Source: Trichinella spiralis (lineage: Eukaryota; Nematoda; Enoplea; Trichinellida; Trichinellidae). From it: a DNA stretch of 58,614 bases. Location: positions 3,302,540-3,361,153 of the forward strand of contig CM012953.1 in assembly GCA_000181795.3 (NCBI GenBank). Direction: 5' to 3'. Below the pieces are notes generated by a model. It ran no database searches. It saw only the letters and a program-made list of their open reading frames with translations, and was not told where the DNA came from. The position numbers and the translations under genes are program-made. Positions within the stretch are counted from its first letter, which is position 1; every line of letters starts with the position of its first letter. This document shows, one piece after another, positions 1 through 11,981 of this stretch.

Positions 1-1371
<1,371 letters not shown>

Positions 1372-3060
1372 AGTTTTCGATAGTCGACATAGAAACGAGG
1401 GGAGCCATCCTTCTTCCGAACCAGTACCACCGGTGAACTTCAGGTACCTGCGGCCGGTTCAATTACTCCCGCTTGTAGCATCTCCCGGATCAGTTGATCC
1501 ATCACTTCCCTCTGCGCTAGGGGGACGGTGCGAGGTGGCAGTTTTACCGGTTGGACTACTTCGGTCTCAATGTAGTGCTAGAAGGTTGGAAAAAAAGTTT
1601 GTCTGAGCTCAGTCTCACCGCACGAGACAGCCTTCCTACACCGCGGAAGTATGCTGCCTAGGGCCTGTTTACTCCGCGCAGAGCACTCCGCTCCGTCCAC
1701 CAGAGCGCATTCGCACGCTTCCAGATCACCGTTGTCCGTCTCAGGTCCCACTCCTCCAGTCTCCTCACGTGGCACTTCATAAGCAATCGGCGTTATCCGG
1801 GCGCATCTGATGCTGGGGCACGCGGCTTGGTCGATTCGCGGACAATCCTGACCCTCCGCCGTCCGTCATGGTCATCTCCCGGTCTTGCCAGTCGATCACC
1901 TTGACGAAATGATCGAAGAAGTTCGTACCTGAGATCCCCGGTACGACCAGGTTCTCCACCACTGTGACATGTATCTGTCCTCTCCAGTTTCCCAGCTGGA
2001 GCGACCATATTCCCTGGCCGCAGAGGCGCACCCTTCGCCTGACGTCGAGTAGGATGGAGCCTCTGGCAGCTCCCAAGGGCTCATCCTCGGTAGCTCTGCG
2101 CCAGGCTGACATCGGTACTACGGAAACAACCGCCCCATTGTCCAAAAGGAAAAAAATTTCCAGCCCATTTGCCTTACCTGTGACCGGCGGTGATTGTCTG
2201 GCTTGCAGTTCCGTCATCGCCAGGAGACAGCGGTCCCTGGTTCTGCTGCTCTGAGTACTCGCCAGCCAGGTTCGGGCACGTAGCTGGGGACAGTCCCGTT
2301 GAATGTGACCCAGACCACCGCAATAGAAGCATTCCATTGCCCTCGGAGAGGGATGCAAGCGGGACGGCCTATCTCGTGTCTCCTCCAGCTTGTCCAACAG
2401 TCGGGCTAGGGCTTCCACAGCCCTGTCCAGGCCGTCGTCAGCTGCTCTCCGCTGACCTTCCTCGATCTCAGTTACGCATTCCGCCAGCTGCCGTGCCAAT
2501 ACGAGGGTCGCCGGCTGCCGCAGACGGAGCTCTGTACGCCAGGCCGATGATAAAATGGCCGACCAGTTCGCTCTCTGATTTCCCGGCCCTGCGTCCCACT
2601 TCGGCCACTTCTCGTGCAAAATCGCGGATGGGCTGGTTCCGCTGCTTCCGAAGACAGCTGAAGCGCATTTCCAGTCGAATCGGAAACTCGCAATGGCCGT
2701 ACGTTGCCAGTATGCAGCGTTTGAGCTCGCAGGAGTTGTCCCGTGTCAGGCCTTAACAGACAGTTCCGACTCCCCTCAGTGCCATTTCCCAGACAGGCCT
2801 CCAATGTAACGACTGGATCGCTTCCTGATTCAGGGTTTCGGACGGGACAATTGCTCGCCAAGTTTTCTACTAGTCTGCGTTCTCGTCTCCTCGATGGCAT
2901 CTCGTCTGCGTTCTCCACTTCGTCCGCACTCGCAGCTTCAATAATAGTGTCCGCGAAGTTCCCTTCGCTGTTTTTCTGCCCCATCGGTCCTCACCGCTGC
3001 AATATATGAGAAGGCTGACGCCGCAGGGAGGCACTGGCGTGACCTGACTGAAATTTGATC
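1372..3060 (-). mobile_element. Ty3/gypsy retrotransposon fossil (gag, protease, start of reverse transcriptase)
   Basis: On the minus strand a Gag-like region (about 2984-2200) ends in a CCHC zinc knuckle, CFYCGGLGHIQRDC. An aspartic-protease-like block with the pattern LLDNGAVVSVV follows. The start of a gypsy reverse transcriptase lies at about 1570-1372, with VRKKDGSPRFYVDYRKLN. The order gag-protease-RT and the motifs are typical of gypsy. The element is old and broken, with several breaks and no RNase H or integrase. GC content is clearly higher than in the surrounding DNA. Confidence 0.85.
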
Positions 3061-3094
3061 TTCTGTTGATCCCAGCTTTGATTTTGCGTTATTC

Positions 3095-3430
3095 TCACGC
3101 AGTGTTAGACTGTGATAGCATGAAAGCGGAAATTCTGCACTCCTAGACATGTCCGGATCGGTTGCCAAGATTTTGAAATTCCGGGACCAGTCCTACGGAA
3201 AGCCAACCTCCAATTCGTAGCGCCTCCTTTCCGTTCACCCTAATGTTTTTATCTTTTTCATCTTAGCATTACTAGCGATTATTTTGCCTCCCAGTTTGGT
3301 TAAGTCGTTAATAGCTGTGAAACTGCATAACAAAAAATAACTTTGCACTGAACATACAGATCCAAAGCGAACATACACACAAGGGTCATAAATAGGACTA
3401 ATCTTTATGCGAGCTGTGAAATCCTCGAAT
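3095..3430 (+). repeat. Dispersed LTR-like repeat, copy 1
   Basis: This segment matches 35570-35910 in inverted orientation over about 300 bases, for example the shared block TTTCCGTTCACCCTAATGTT. It touches the 5' side of the gypsy fossil on its left, and copy 2 also touches a gypsy fragment. It is therefore probably an LTR or a non-autonomous LTR derivative, but its orientation relative to the coding part differs between the two copies. Confidence 0.7.
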
Positions 3431-4179
3431 GTTAACGGCCGACCGTATCATTATTATTAGTTGCATCATTCTACAAAAATACAGAAACAAAAAATGAACG
3501 GCCTAAAGAAGAGATAACTGAAAAAAGAGATATTAAATAAACATGTTTATCGAAGTCAATCACTGTTTCTTTTTACGTTGGCAAAATAGTAAACCGCGCT
3601 CGCCATCATGACGTAAGAGAAAGTTGTGAGGATTTAAAAGTTGTCTATGGCACTTTTACTTTAAAATAATGCAGTGTAATGTAAAGTTTTAACGTATTTT
3701 TTGAAAATAAAAAATTTTTCATTTCATGACCAACAATTAAATTTTTTATTTTATTAATTAATACTTTTATTGTTTTTTCAAGGAGAATGCGTGTTATATC
3801 ATTTTAAACATTTATAATAAAGAAAATTGAAAAATAAGAGATGTGTTAGGAGCTTATTGAAATAAATGTATTCATTTTTATTATTATTAAATTTAAGATA
3901 TAAGTAAATGAAGGTCTTTAATTTGTCAAACTTGATTTGATTTCAACGTAACAGCAAATTCCCAACCCATTGACAGTTTCACATTTGTCACTGCTTCGTC
4001 CCTTTTGCGGTTGATCCAACTGCATTCGGTTGCCGTTGCATGTAGTGTCAGTTATGGTAAGGTGACACCTTCCATGACAGAACAGCGTCATAGATAACGC
4101 CAGAGTCCTGCATGTTATTATTCAGAAAGCTAAAATAACTAAATTATGTTTGCTGGTTGCAAAAGTAAGCTGTCAGTAA
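3431..4179. other. Gene-free AT-rich stretch containing a 176-base direct repeat (3628-3803)
   Basis: Bases 3628-3803 recur at 7383-7558 in the same orientation and at the same length. The rest shows no open frame of note and no RNA gene. Confidence 0.6.
3628..3803 (+). repeat. 176-base direct repeat, left copy
   Basis: This copy aligns with 7383-7558 end to end, from TTTAAAAGTTG to GGAGAATG..GTTATATCAT, with scattered differences. The pair flanks 3.6 kb containing the lysine-rich repeat gene. Confidence 0.8.
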
Positions 4180-4212
4180 ATGTTTTGGCAAAATACTTTT
4201 TTTAATGACAAA

Positions 4213-4276
4213 CTACAATATAATACAATACAATACAATACAATACAATACAATACAATACAATACAATACAATAT
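4213..4276 (+). repeat. Pentanucleotide microsatellite (ACAAT)n
   Basis: About twelve near-perfect tandem copies of a five-base unit are present. They create a spurious open frame rich in QYNTI. Confidence 0.95.
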
Positions 4277-4532
4277 ATAGATCACTTAAAGCAGATCTGC
4301 ATGTAATTTGCGATCAGATTTTGTGCCGCCAGCCAGTAAAAAAAATGAAACAAATTGCATCAAATGCATATGCTGCAACAAATCATGCTTTTCTCTTCAG
4401 AATCTTGCCTAAACAATCGCCAAACGAAACATTTTATAACGAGATTTAATAAATAAAATTAGCAGCTGCTCCTGATCAGCACTGTGAATGGGCACTACCA
4501 TAAATGGTTGAACAAATTCTGAAAAATACTAT

Positions 4533-4790
4533 TCATCGAGATAGAAAAATCAAATTTTCCTTCAAACAAAAAAATAATAAGCAATAAATTACAATTTCCG
4601 GTGAAACCAATGCAGCTTGCAGTTTCCATTTCAACGGTAGTGGAAAAAATTTCGAATCAAACCACTCCATTATAGCACTATTTGAAAAATTATCCAATTT
4701 CACAATGTAATGTGCTCCTTTTCCCAAATCCCTGGAAAAAATATAATCAAATAGAGTTCCAATTTCACCTACAACATTGCAATTCAGCGC
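4533..4790 (-). CDS. Possible exon of an unrecognised gene
   Basis: A minus-strand frame of about 85 codons is open from an acceptor-like TTTTTGTAG near 4791 to a stop at 4533. It includes the peptides GEIGTLFDYIFSRDLGKG and LDNFSNSAIMEWFDSKFF. The peptide looks more protein-like than the surrounding frames, but I recognise no family and could not find partner exons up to 5.4 kb. It could be chance, or a decayed gene. Confidence 0.25.
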   Translation of the reverse strand, partial: ALNCNVVGEIGTLFDYIFSRDLGKGAHYIVKLDNFSNSAIMEWFDSKFFPLPLKWKLQAALVSPEIVIYCLLFFCLKENLIFLSR

Positions 4791-5778
4791 CTACAAAAAG
4801 CATACTCTGACTGAGCGAACCAATTAATACACCGCCGTACCCCTGATGCTCATTTGTAAAAAAGCTTTCATAGCCAGTTTATTATTGAAATAGTAAAAAG
4901 ACAGCATGAATAATGGAAAAGCATACAACTTTAAAATTTGATATTCTGTTTTGAAAAAAAACTGCCTTGGCTATAAGGAATTTCCTGTTAAAATCGGTTC
5001 ATTCCCGTTCATCAATCAATGGGCTACAGTTGTACAGAAGTCAATTATATGCACAGGTTGTTTCCTCAAATCGAAAATCAATTATCACTCAAATCTGCGC
5101 AATTTAGCCTTGCAACTTGTTTCTGCTCAGTGCATAGAAAACTGTTCAAATGAACTTAAATGAGAACCCAATTTTCACATTTTGAAATATAAATCTTACA
5201 GATAATACATTATTATTACTGTTATTACAGAAAAAGAAAAATTACTTTTCCAAACAGAAATCAATTTACGAAAAATATTTGAAAAGAGGAAAATAAAGAA
5301 ACAAGGCATTTCTTTTTTCAATTTCCAAACAAAACTGCAAACGCTTAACCCATAAATTACAGTATGCTATCGATGAAACGCGTCCTGATTCAACGTCTGT
5401 CGCCACATTTGAATCAGATTAGTCAAATTGAACCGCACTGTTCGATAGTCATCTACAGCAACTCAAACAAACCAGGCCGTTGCGCCGTCCAAATAATAAA
5501 ACAACGTCCAAATTTTGAAATTTCCTATTCATTCGCCATTATTATTATTCCTTTTTTGTCTTCCTACGGAGCAATTCAAATTCTTCAAAGATTCACATTT
5601 CCAACTGACAATTTGAGTAACAAAAAAAACAGAAAATCGTATCCAACACCAAATTTATTATTAACAAATACCAAACAAAAGAAAAATCCCAAGTTCCTGC
5701 TTATTTCTTTTTGGTTTTGGATGGCAAGATTCTTTTCGGTGATTTAATACCCGTTTCTGGCATTTGAGAAGACACGGC
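4791..5778. other. Intergenic and probable 3' UTR of the lysine-rich gene
   Basis: No supported coding region is seen. A plus-strand frame of 127 codons (5364-5747) has no domain and lies just past the stop of the minus-strand gene, so I do not call it. Confidence 0.4.
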
Positions 5779-7050
5779 TCATTTAGCGACCTTATCTTCG
5801 ACTGGTTTACTGCTTTTCTTCGATTTCGATCGCTTCTTTGACTTCTTCTTAATCTTCTTAGAATCTTTCTTTTCAACTTTTTGCACTTCTTTAATGAATT
5901 CATCAGGCTTTTTTTCAACTGTGATTGGCTGAACATTGACTGCTTCATCGCTAACGGCTGCAGTTATTTCCGTTGTTGTTGGTGCTTCCATAACTGCTAT
6001 TTCTGTTTCATGTGTCTGTTTGTTCATATGTTGTTTTATTGTCACCTCTGTTTCGCCTTTCTTGCTCTTATTTGACTTTGATTTCTTTTTGGACTTCTTC
6101 TTCTCTTTTCTGGATTCCTCCTCTCCAATTCTTTCTGCTGCTTTTTTCTCTTTCTCTGACAGTCTTGTCCTGCTCATTCTGTCAATTAGACGGTTGCTCT
6201 CAGTGGCTTGTGCTCTCACTTCTGGTGTCCATTGCACAATTTCATCTTCCAGTTTGCTCTTTTGTTTTTTTGAGCTTATATCTTTCTCTACCATCATTTC
6301 TGTCTTTTCTTTCTTAGTTTTTGTTGATTTAGACCTTTTTGCAGACTTTGATTTTCTTTTTTTTGAGTCTGCTTTTTTTATTTTTTCTTCTACTTTAGTC
6401 TGCTCTTTAAAATCCCTCTGTGCAACGACTTGCCCCATTATATTCTGTTCTTCCGTAAATTGTGCAATGCTTTGCAATTGAAATGGTGGTACTTGAGTTC
6501 GCAATTTTGTCTCAGATTTCTCTTTGCTCATCATATGTTGCTTTACTGACATCTCTTTTTCCATTTCTCTGTCTTTTTTGGATTTGGATTTTCTTTTCAG
6601 TTTTCTTTTCTTTTTTTCTGAATCTTCCCGTCTTATTTTTTCCGCTGCTTTGGTTATTTCTTCTGTCCCAACGTTGGAAAGAATTTGCGGAATTACATCT
6701 CTTGTTTCAGTGACTGCTGGAATTGTTTCAGGTGAACTTTCCGCCATTTCTATTTTTTTATCAGTTTCTGTTTTCTCTTTGCTTATATCCGTTCCTTTCG
6801 GTATGCTTTTAATAGCTTCCATGCTCTTTTTGGATTTTGTCTTCTTTTTTGTTTTTCCCACCTGCTTCTTGTCTGCTTTTAGCTGCAGTTCTTTTGATTC
6901 CTTAATAATTTCCTCTGGTGTTTTCTTTTCAGGAATTGCTGTCATTGGATGAACTCGCGTTTCTTTCCATTCCACAGTTTGCCTTTTTTTAGTAACAAAG
7001 TGGTAGATCAATGCCAGAACAATTACTACGAGAATCGCGGTAAGGAGCAT
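5779..7050 (-). CDS. Lysine-rich, membrane-anchored protein with five 84-residue repeats (423 aa)
   Basis: This single open frame has no recognised family. Residues 2-19 form one hydrophobic segment (LLTAILVVIVLALIYHFV), a signal-anchor or uncleaved signal peptide. Everything after it is polar and dominated by K, E and S. Lysine-rich blocks of the type DSKKxKxKSKxKSKSKK recur with a period of about 84 residues, starting near residues 53, 136, 220, 304 and 391, separated by more variable 50-residue stretches. Two of these carry KQHM. On the minus strand a donor-like GAG/GTAAGTGACC near 7203 and an acceptor-like CTTCAG near 7082 suggest an intron in the 5' UTR. By architecture only, it resembles ER proteins such as the ribosome receptor p180 or triadin. 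I infer a membrane anchor with a basic tail and claim no function. Confidence 0.8.
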   Translation of the reverse strand: MLLTAILVVIVLALIYHFVTKKRQTVEWKETRVHPMTAIPEKKTPEEIIKESKELQLKADKKQVGKTKKKTKSKKSMEAIKSIPKGTDISKEKTETDKKIEMAESSPETIPAVTETRDVIPQILSNVGTEEITKAAEKIRREDSEKKKRKLKRKSKSKKDREMEKEMSVKQHMMSKEKSETKLRTQVPPFQLQSIAQFTEEQNIMGQVVAQRDFKEQTKVEEKIKKADSKKRKSKSAKRSKSTKTKKEKTEMMVEKDISSKKQKSKLEDEIVQWTPEVRAQATESNRLIDRMSRTRLSEKEKKAAERIGEEESRKEKKKSKKKSKSNKSKKGETEVTIKQHMNKQTHETEIAVMEAPTTTEITAAVSDEAVNVQPITVEKKPDEFIKEVQKVEKKDSKKIKKKSKKRSKSKKSSKPVEDKVAK

Positions 7051-7382
7051 TTTTTTTTCAGATAATACGTATTGCTATTTCTGAAGTTTTTTATATCATT
7101 AGTATCGTAAAATTTAATGAAACCATAAGCTACTACATATATTATAAGTATGAAATGAATATAATCATAATGCGGCAAATGAATGATTGGTTGGTCACTT
7201 ACCTCGACAACTTGAAATTTGCCTCACGTACCCCAAGCTCGGAAAAAGATGAAATGATAAGTTTTGCTAACGCCCTCCCATAAGTAAAACTTTAAAGTTT
7301 ATTACTTTGAGCAATTTTGTTTTATCTTTTGTTTAATTTTAAACAATTTTGTTTTATGTTTTGTTTAAATTTCTTTCAGAAT
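7051..7382. promoter_or_regulatory. 5' UTR and upstream region of the lysine-rich gene
   Basis: This region holds the probable non-coding first exon (from about 7203 upward) with a strong minus-strand donor GTAAGT. No core promoter motif can be assigned. Confidence 0.35.
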
Positions 7383-7558
7383 GAGAATTTAAAAGTTGCC
7401 TATGGCCCGTTTACTTCAAAATAATGCAGTGTAATGTGAAGTTTTTATCTATTTTTTGAAAATAAAATAGGGTTTTTCTTTCTTGATCAACAATTAAATT
7501 TTTTGTTTTATTTATTAATGCTTTTATTTTTTTTCAAGGAGAATGAATGTTATATCAT
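7383..7558 (+). repeat. 176-base direct repeat, right copy
   Basis: This is the partner of 3628-3803, with the same orientation and length. It lies upstream of the lysine-rich gene. Confidence 0.8.
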
Positions 7559-7659
7559 GAGCAAGGTCAAAATTCATCACCCAGGATTTTCTGAAATTTT
7601 ACTAGATCAACACACATATGAATTAAATTTCCCCTAAGCTAGCCAAAAGCATTTGCAGT

Positions 7660-8084
7660 TCAATCTGTGCAGCAGCTACGCTGCATCTGAGTAATTTTTT
7701 GCAACCCTTGTATATTATGTGAAGTCAGTACGCAATGCACCAAATGTTTATTAAACATTTCACGATACTTTACATGAGCTAGAATTTCATTATTTGTGAC
7801 CAGCATGATGCCATAGAAATGTGCAAGGCATAAATTCAAGCAATAATACTGGTAGTCTGGAATTTTAACAATGCTGCAGGCAGATGCTTTATCAAATGAA
7901 ATTATTCTCTGACCAAAGCAATGAAACTCATGATAGTGCGAAACAATGGAAATGAAAGTTTTGGCAGCACATGAATGATCAATTTGTGCTCCTTGCCTCC
8001 CGACGAAAATAATTAACAATGATTATATTTCGGCAGAGCATATACAGTGCTAGAGCAAAATAATGGACATACCCAGAATGGAGT
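7660..8084 (-). other. Open minus-strand frames of unknown origin beside the repeat
   Basis: A 119-codon minus-strand frame (8019-7660) and an overlapping 71-codon frame (8194-7979) read like adjoining protein segments. They contain HSGYVHYFALALYMLCRNIIIV and, further on, VSHYHEFHCF. The order (Trp/His-Gly block, hydrophobic strand, later HYHEF) vaguely recalls an OTU-type cysteine protease, but this is only a guess. The frames are continuous with the repeat to the right, so they may belong to the same element. Confidence 0.25.
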
Positions 8085-8965
8085 AAACTTGAAATGAAAA
8101 ATATCTTTTCTCTGCTTTCAGTTTTGTTTGGTAAAATAGTTTCAAAATCCAACATATCTTTTGTGATCTGCAACGTTGAACATGTGGTTATCATCGCGAT
8201 ACAACAATTGCAACTTCAATGTTTAATGAACCCAGTACTCGGTTTTACTTTAGATATTGAAAAGCAAATTTAATACAATTTACACGAAATGTACAATCAC
8301 AAATTTTTACTTTAAACAAAATTCCAGATTTTATTTTTTATTCAAATGAAACATATGAAGAAAAACAATAACTCTTGTAAACAGTTGCGAAAGAAAAATT
8401 GGAAAGATTAAATTCTTTTGCGAACTAGAAGTATTTTCAGAGAACAGACAGGCAAAATTAAAAAAGTATTTCGATGTTAACATTCGACAATCACCACTCC
8501 CAGTTTTAGCTGAAAACTGCAGCTGTAGACAATTTATCAATTGTAGATTTTCCCTTTGTACTTGATTAGCCTTCAACTAGCCTTTATCAGAACAATATCT
8601 GACAAACAGCGAAGAACCTTAGGCAAAAATCTTATTTAATTGTTAGCTAAGAAGGTGATTTATATGACGAGTGAAAGCAACTGTTAGCTGAGATTTCTTT
8701 TGAACATTGTTTATGAACGCAGGTGGATAAATGTAAAGCACTTTGAAAGCGGAGTAAAACCGATAAACAGCACCTGCTTGGTGAAATAAATAAAATAAAT
8801 ACTGAAAAACTGTCAAAGCTGCTTCAAATTCTCTCTGCAGTGTACATAGCATTCTTTGATGTCAGCATTTGTGCGCCATTTGTGTGTGATTAATAATCTT
8901 CTGTCAACATCAACAAAAGGCGTTGGCGCTACAACGAATATCACAAGTTGATCTTTAATTGTTGA
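8085..8965 (-). repeat. Unclassified repeat of about 850 bases, copy A
   Basis: Read on the minus strand this matches 54695-55545 over nearly its whole length, with long near-identical runs such as GATTATTAATCACACACAAA and CACTGCAGAGAGAATTTGAA. Short open frames in both copies give related peptides (LQREFEA.LT.FQYLFY), so an ancestral coding segment is possible. I recognise no family. It lies just upstream of a Mutator-like fragment, as copy B does, but in the opposite orientation. Confidence 0.8.
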
Positions 8966-9117
8966 TAAAATGAAAAATGAAAACTAAATGTTGCAAAAGG
9001 GATTTAAAATGAAATTCAAAAGCGTATGATTCATTTTCGCTTGGTCTTGCATTTGTGTCTAGTGCTTTGCGTTCGAGAGTTATTTGAATCGTTTTCTGTA
9101 CTGTTCTGTTCCTTGCT

Positions 9118-9582
9118 ATGGCTGATGTCCCTGAGCTACGTCTTGTGCAAAATCGTTGCGGTGGTATGTCCCTTGTTCATGAAGGCAGGGCATACAAAGT
9201 AAAACGTGCCGGCAGAAAGAAATATTGGAGGTGCTCTAAAGTATGTGCTAAATGTACAGTGCGTTTCCTTAGTTATTAAGGGTTAGTTTATTTTGGTATA
9301 GGACAAAAAAGGCTGCGGTGGTGCCATATGGACAAATCTTGATGTAACATCGGTGATCAAGCAGAATGATCACATGGAAAGCTGCCCGGTGGATGAGCAC
9401 TTGGCCTACAAAATGGAAAAAAGGCAGTTTTGAAAAAGCGGAGCGCGGAAGAAACGAAACCCATTCCAGCTATTTATGATGAAGAAGCTTCCGCCGTGTC
9501 CGCCGAGCCATGTACATCTGGCCATTTCCCCGTTTTTAAGCAGGTAAAGTCCACGATGTACAGCCACCGGGCAAAGCGGCTC
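9118..9582 (+). mobile_element. Mutator-like element (MULE) N-terminal fragment with FLYWCH zinc finger
   Basis: The reading frame starts at ATG 9118, has an intron at 9241-9301 (GTATGT..GGTATAG), and continues from 9302. The peptide has the FLYWCH pattern: LVQNRCGG, then LVHEGRAYK, then KKYWRCSK, then DKKGCGG and a final CPVDEH. FLYWCH fingers commonly sit at the N-terminus of MULE transposases. A stop shortly after MEKRQF and a frameshift follow. The frame is then cut at about 9583 by a BEL/Pao element, so no transposase core remains here. The copy at 56025 has the same intron position. Confidence 0.75.
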
Positions 9583-11105
9583 GGTCGCCATCCAATCTAA
9601 GTTGGGCTGGATTCTGTGTGAACAGAGCAGCACGAGGCCAACCACTGCCATGATCACCTTCCTGACGGCGTGGAAGAACCGACAGACAAATCTTGCAGTG
9701 ATTATAGGAATTAAAGGCACCTGGAATCGCTCCCGACGACTTAACCGCCCCATCGGATGTCGAGGCACTGGCAAGGTTCGAGCAAGGGCTATAGTTCGAC
9801 GGCGAACGATATCAGCTGCAACTCCCGTGGCTTCCAGGTCTGCCCTTGCTACCGAACAATTTCCCGCAGACAAGGCGCTGCTTGCTTGCTGTAGAACAGA
9901 GGCTGACGCGATGCGAAAATGATGAGCGGTAGTACGCATCGACGATGCCTCAATATGTGGAAATGGCTGGGCGTTAAGGACTCTGGAAACGGGTCCGGAA
10001 GGTCGCACCTGGTACTTGCCTTACCTCGCCGTTTACCAAGGTGAGGGCACAGAGAAAAGGTGCCGAGTCGTATTCGATGGATTGGCTCGATACGGTCAAA
10101 GCTCTCTAAGCCTGCAGATAGATCTGCTCAAAGTCTTCCTTCAGTTCAGAAGTTTCCATGTGGGGCCGCAAGCCGACATCCAGAAGATGTATATTCAGGC
10201 GCGGATTGCGGAGCAGGAGCGAGATGCATGTAGTTCCCTGTAGAGGGACACATCGGCGGAAATTGGCCATTATAGGTTGTTGTGAGTGTGTTTTGGCCTA
10301 AAATACTCGGCGCTTCTGGCCATTAACACTGTGTAGGTGCACGCTAACGGCATCAGGATGCTGCACTGCGCGCCGCCGCGGATATTTTGGAGAACACGTA
10401 CGTAGATGACCTTGCCACGTCATGTGACACAGCCGTGTTGGCCAAGGAATTAGCCAGCCAGCTGCAAGGATTGTTGGCCAGTGGAGGTTTCCACCTGCAC
10501 TAATGGGCCACCAATGAGCCCGAAGTGTTGAAGTCTGTCCCTGACGAGCAAAGATCCACTAGCACCAAGAGTCATCTCTGAAAGACGCTCGGTATCTACT
10601 GGGAGCGACGGGACGATCAGCTGACCTTTTCACCGCCACTGATGGTGCATAGCATAGGTAAGCACTCGAAGCGGAAGCTTTTGAGCACCGCTTTTCAGGA
10701 GAGAGCCCCGTGGATGGGCAGCTATTGGGAACGCCGCGTCCGCTCGATGAAGGAATCGCTGCGGAAGATTCTCAAGAAAGCCTTGCTTGACGAAGAAGAA
10801 CTATTTACGACACTTTGTAAGGTAGAAGCCTGTCTTACATTCGTGGGAGACGAGAGCCATGACCGCCACCCCTTATCCCTGCTTCAGCTGATGACCGGTC
10901 GCACTTACGTGGACTTCCCGACCGTCGAAGTCAGCTATCCGGAATGGCAATCATCGGGACGTGGTCCCCCGCAGTGGAACCAGCGACGGCGCTACCGTCA
11001 GCGGCCAGCTGTGCTCAGCTCGCGGCATACCATTAGTTGGTGCCACGGAGCCGGGGTGGCTGCGCGGCGGACGGTTGTCAGGAAGACAATGGTTCAGTAT
11101 TTATA
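9583..11105 (+). mobile_element. BEL/Pao retrotransposon fossil inserted in the MULE fragment
   Basis: The plus strand carries Pao-type pol pieces in order. A segment with KLGWILCEQSS comes first, then the start of reverse transcriptase (LAVYQGEGTEKRCRVVFDG and GPQADIQKMYIQ), then a YVDDLA catalytic block near 10395. The end of the integrase follows (WMGSYWERRVRSMKESLRK and LLDEEELFTTLC). The element is truncated and broken in many places; no LTR was identified. Confidence 0.85.
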
Positions 11106-11981
11106 ACCCACGCCAACTTCTCGTCAATTAATACGTCAACCCATACGACAACTCCAGTATCCTGCAATTCATGAGAAAGCAATTAATATATTGCTAGTTT
11201 TCAAATTCCTACATGTGCGCGAGCAAGGATTTTCACATTTAACCGGTATGAAAAACAGACTGAAGTCACCTATTGTTGGTTGAAAATGAAATGTGAATTT
11301 GTTTATCCAGAATTCGGCCGAGAACAAAGCATTTGTGTTCAAAAGAACGAGAGAAACTTCCACGGTAGATAGATAGTAAAGTAATCTTTTGCAAATTGGT
11401 TTCGAAAATAACATCCAATTGTGACCCATTTATTTATTCATAGGACGCATTGCTTTGCCTTTTAAACGTTACCAGTAAACAATTAAGTAATTCGAGTAGC
11501 TATTATCTGTTTATTCATTATGCATCATATTGTAGTAGCCATTCATTTCAGGATAACCAGCATATTAGAATATATTACGTATGCCTTAACAGCTCTAAGT
11601 TATTGAAAAAGAAAAAACCATTTTCAAAAACTACGAGAATAAAATTGTTAAGAAACGCTGGTCTAAACCAACCTTTTACTTGTAAAATAAACTTAACAAT
11701 CATGCATTGTTGATACTTTATTCAAATCGCATCTATCGTTGAATAAATAAGCACTGTCCACTTACAAAATAAGATTTTCGAGTTCAACATAAATTACTTT
11801 CTTACAATTAGTATTATTATTGCAATCGATTTAGTTGCTACACCAGGAAAGACTACCGTAAACATTTTATAAAAATTTTATCGATTTGTCCTGCTTTGTG
11901 TTGCGTTCAGAAGCGAACGTGAGTCGAATTGCGGTTAGATTATGATCATTGTTGATTTGACCTATCGCCGAATAAGAATTA
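11106..11981. other. AT-rich intergenic stretch with no supported feature
   Basis: I saw no coding, RNA or repeat signal here that I can support. Confidence 0.4.

Noticed and set aside
4180-4449. 89-codon frame with QYNTI repeats
   Set aside because: It is created by the ACAAT microsatellite; no other support.
5364-5747. 127-codon plus-strand frame
   Set aside because: It has no domain or membrane pattern, odd composition, and lies in the probable 3' UTR of the opposite-strand gene.
5936-6952. Plus-strand frames rich in Phe, Ser and Leu opposite the lysine-rich gene
   Set aside because: They are antisense shadows of lysine codons (AAA/AAG read as TTT/CTT); the minus frame is the continuous one with a start and repeats.
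9406-10008. 200-codon minus-strand frame
   Set aside because: It is antisense to recognisable BEL/Pao pol sequence on the plus strand and spans the MULE/BEL junction.
11169-11429. 86-codon minus-strand frame
   Set aside because: It has no recognisable family, no splice context and no conservation evidence within the window.
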